Origin: Candidatus Omnitrophota bacterium
GTDB taxonomy: Bacteria > Hinthialibacterota > Hinthialibacteria > Hinthialibacterales > JAKPRU01
Assembly (NCBI GenBank): GCA_029568995.1
Contig: JAKPYU010000363.1
Coordinates: forward strand, 1-44,540
DNA length: 44,540 nucleotides
Direction of reading: 5' to 3'
Every line of letters begins with the position of its first letter. Position 1 is the stretch's first letter. Of the stretch, positions 42,729 through 44,540 are shown piece after piece. Made by a program: the position numbers and the translations under genes. The notes below the pieces were generated by a model. That model was not told the origin of the DNA and ran no database searches. It was given only the letters and a program-made list of their open reading frames with translations.

Positions 42729-42757
42729 TTGCCCGTGGTTTAGAACGGCACTATCTT
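42729..42757 (+). promoter_or_regulatory. Possible tRNA-Tyr promoter
   Basis: TTGCCC (42729-42734) and TATCTT (42752-42757) are 17 bases apart, with a start near 42764 and the tRNA 22 bases further. A nearer TTGACA (42768) is only 12 bases from the tRNA and cannot serve it. Confidence 0.35.
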
Positions 42758-42785
42758 AATTTTCCGGTTGACAGCCGGCCGATCG

Positions 42786-42867
<82 letters not shown>

Positions 42868-43009
42868 TCTTCAATTCTCCATTCCGTCACCCTCGATCCC
42901 GTGTATCATAAGCAAGCAGTCCCCAAGTCCGCGCTGGGGACATCTTGCGTTTGCGGGCGACAGACCGACGGGGCCGGTGATTTGACAGAGACAGTAGAGT
43001 CCCGGTTCC

Positions 43010-43118
43010 GTCATCGCGAATCCTGGCCCCTGAGTCTGCGAAGGGCCGGGATGTGGCGATCTCAGGTTTGCGTTTCACAACGGCGAGATTGCCACGTCGC
43101 TTCGCTCCTCGGAATGAC
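43010..43118. repeat. Degenerate inverted repeat (MITE-like) in the tRNA-cupin gap
   Basis: GTCATCGCGAA...TGTGGCGATCTC (43010-43063) and GAGATTGCCACG...CTCGGAATGAC (43084-43118) pair imperfectly. This shape, with ends GTCAT.../...ATGAC, matches the widespread element that also gives the repeat at 26878-26952. Confidence 0.55.
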
Positions 43119-43159
43119 GAATATGGGGGATCTTTGCTAAAAGAGAAGGAGACACGAAC

Positions 43160-43501
43160 ATGTTTATCGGATCGACTCAAAATGTGGAAGCGAAGGAGCT
43201 TCCGATTGAAGGTGTCAAGAATGCAACCATTCGAACCCTCATCGGGGAGAAGGAAGGCGCAAAGCAGTTCGCTACACGGGTTGTAACGTTGAAGAAAGAC
43301 GGGATCATCCCGCTGCATTCGCATCCATTGGTGCACGAGCAGGTGATTCTCAAGGGCAAAGGCGCGATTCTTACGCCGGATGGCGAGCGGGAAGTCCGCC
43401 CCGGCGATTTTGTATTTGTGCAAGCCAACGAGATCCACGGGCTGAAAAACCTGGGTGATGAGGATTTCGAGCTGGTGTGCTGTATCAACCTGATCGACTG
43501 A
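43160..43501 (+). CDS. Cupin-fold metal-binding protein, 113 residues
   Basis: The start is ATG 43160 behind AAGGAG. The cupin motif is seen with His53, His55, Glu60 and His93 (PLHSHPLVHEQVIL and NEIHGLKNLG), a full metal site. Cupins of this type range from dioxygenases and isomerases to storage or sensor proteins, and the substrate cannot be told. The last 17 bases overlap the 3' end of the methyltransferase gene on the other strand. Confidence 0.85.
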   Translation: MFIGSTQNVEAKELPIEGVKNATIRTLIGEKEGAKQFATRVVTLKKDGIIPLHSHPLVHEQVILKGKGAILTPDGEREVRPGDFVFVQANEIHGLKNLGDEDFELVCCINLID

Positions 43502-44540
43502 AGCCGAGTTTGCAGAGGTCCAGGCGGTTAAGCAGCCCTGCCGTGATCGGTCGCTTGGCATCGGGGAAAATGAATGCGCTGAAATAATCGCTCGCCTCGG
43601 AGGAGTTGAGCAAGCGGGCCAAGTCCTGCGCCTCTTGCTCGTCCCTGCACGGATAGAAATAACAGGTGTCATCCAGCATGACCGGCTTGCCGAGATACGG
43701 CCCGACCGCCTGAAAACGCCGGTTCTTGTATAACGCTGAAATCGCCACTTTCCACGGCGCGAACGAATAGGGACCGACTCCAAAGATCGCGAAAGGCGGC
43801 TGATTCCTGTAAATGGAACTGCGGCGTCTGCTGAAAGGCTCCCGGTTCCGTTGCAGGTAATTCCAGGTGAGCGGGGCGATGCTCTCAATGTGCCGGGTGT
43901 CTTCGCCGACCTGTCGCTGGGGAACAAGCAGCCACCGCCGGATTTCGTTGGTGCGCCCGTTCGCCAGGTCTGCGCCTTTTAATACGGGATAAAGGAAGGT
44001 TTCTTCCAGTTCCACCGTCTCATCCAGGCCGTTTCGATATACACCGTTTTCTTTTCGCAGTTCGAGGACTTTCGTGCAATCGTGCTTGATCCCGGACCGC
44101 CACGGGACCGGGGATCTGCCGGTCAGGTATCTTGAACGATCGTATGCTCTCAGATCCGCAATCAGAAATCCGTCGCGGATACCGAAGGACTGAGCGGGAT
44201 GTGTGTCTGCGAATGATGAGAAGATCCTGCAATCGACGGATGGGGATTGTGTGCCTGTCTCGAAGAAAAACAGCCCTGCATCGACCGCAGCCCCGAAATG
44301 TCTCTGCGCGTCGATGCGGTAAATCCGGGATCGCCCGACGGACAGATTTTTCTTTGCCGCATACAGAAGGACCTTCCGGGCCACGGCGGTTTTGCACAGC
44401 ATTGCCACAAATGCGTTCGTTCCCTGGGCGGCCTCCAGGAGACGGAGCAGCATCCATTCGCTGATATCGAAATTGCTCTTGCCGGTGAGGGCATCCAAAC
44501 CGCCGAAGCCCAGGAAGTTGGACTTCTTCGGCAGGTTGAC
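43485..44540 (-). CDS. Adenine-specific DNA methyltransferase, C-terminal part (5' end outside window)
   Basis: The frame is open to the window edge, giving 351 residues. The visible part has NLPKKSNFLGFGGLDALTGK, SNFDISEWMLLRLLEA, MLCKTAVARKVLLYA and YRIDAQRHFGAAVDAGLFFF, which I recognise from N6-adenine DNA methyltransferases of the TaqI-like type; the NPPW catalytic motif should lie just outside the window. The C-terminal 200 residues look like a target-recognition domain. It would pair with a restriction enzyme or act alone; this cannot be judged here. It overlaps the cupin gene by 17 bases at the 3' ends. Confidence 0.75.
   Translation of the reverse strand, partial: VNLPKKSNFLGFGGLDALTGKSNFDISEWMLLRLLEAAQGTNAFVAMLCKTAVARKVLLYAAKKNLSVGRSRIYRIDAQRHFGAAVDAGLFFFETGTQSPSVDCRIFSSFADTHPAQSFGIRDGFLIADLRAYDRSRYLTGRSPVPWRSGIKHDCTKVLELRKENGVYRNGLDETVELEETFLYPVLKGADLANGRTNEIRRWLLVPQRQVGEDTRHIESIAPLTWNYLQRNREPFSRRRSSIYRNQPPFAIFGVGPYSFAPWKVAISALYKNRRFQAVGPYLGKPVMLDDTCYFYPCRDEQEAQDLARLLNSSEASDYFSAFIFPDAKRPITAGLLNRLDLCKLGFSRSG

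Noticed and set aside
42768-42773. TTGACA in front of the tRNA as its -35 box
   Set aside because: Only 12 bases lie between it and the tRNA 5' end, so no -10 box fits.

Overview
This window (about 57% GC by impression) is a bacterial chromosome segment with a Gram-negative type envelope: Tat- and Sec-exported proteins, a lipoprotein with a lipobox, two OmpA/Pal-type peptidoglycan-binding proteins, two pseudopilins and DacB/Ddl cell-wall enzymes. A CarD-like RNAP-binding protein next to clpX, Tat-exported Gfo/Idh/MocA oxidoreductases, a Fe-S aldo/keto reductase beside a DUF6599-like lipoprotein, FG-GAP repeat proteins and pseudopilins whose N-termini run FTLIELLIVVAIIGILAAIA resemble deep-branching uncultured phyla (Sumerlaeota, Hydrogenedentota, Planctomycetota neighbourhood). 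That placement is inference; no rRNA gene is present to test it.

Layout. 1-2971 (+): the proteostasis cluster tig (3' part)-clpP-clpX-carD. 2991-7836 (+): accessory stretch with a long leader behind a consensus promoter, two exported proteins of unknown function, a block of palindromes, an exported endonuclease/exonuclease/phosphatase-fold protein and a small gene plus PIN-like gene pair with its own promoter. 7900-11305 (-): a zinc-ribbon membrane protein and a 944-residue FG-GAP protein. 11611-14894 (+): two pseudopilins and a second FG-GAP protein. 14989-18110: ddl, a 26-bp perfect inverted repeat, a 62-residue Cys-rich protein with its own promoter (-), and an orphan periplasmic binding protein (+). 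18141-27991 (-): RNase HII-YraN fusion, PFK, DUF4139 protein, purine-type NCS2 permease, DacB, Tat Gfo/Idh oxidoreductase, nucleoside hydrolase. 28214-31385 (+): Fe-S aldo/keto reductase, overlapping lipoprotein, second Gfo/Idh protein. 31434-34801 (+): secE-nusG-rplKAJL with an L10 leader and attenuator-like terminator. 34885-37600 (+): two STAS-fold proteins, then two OmpA-like proteins closed by a strong terminator. 37816-42634: sigma-54 response regulator and DUF1232 protein (+), hisF (-), glgC and a HAD phosphatase (+). 42786-44540: tRNA-Tyr, cupin (+), and the 3' part of an adenine DNA methyltransferase (-).

How the genes fit together. ClpXP with trigger factor covers folding and degradation; secE-nusG-rplKAJL covers secretion, elongation control and the ribosomal stalk. 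Ddl, DacB and the two Pal-like proteins serve the cell wall. Nucleoside hydrolase plus the NCS2 permease suggests purine salvage, and PFK, GlgC and the HAD phosphatase suggest glycolysis and glycogen synthesis. I see no CRISPR array, insertion-sequence transposase, prophage or defence island, apart from the PIN pair and the truncated methyltransferase. The most unusual items are the RnhB-YraN fusion, the aldo/keto reductase that keeps Tyr and His but lacks the usual catalytic Asp and Lys, the tandem STAS proteins without the usual phospho-serine, the promoter/terminator overlap before secE, and the structured leader at 2991-3405.
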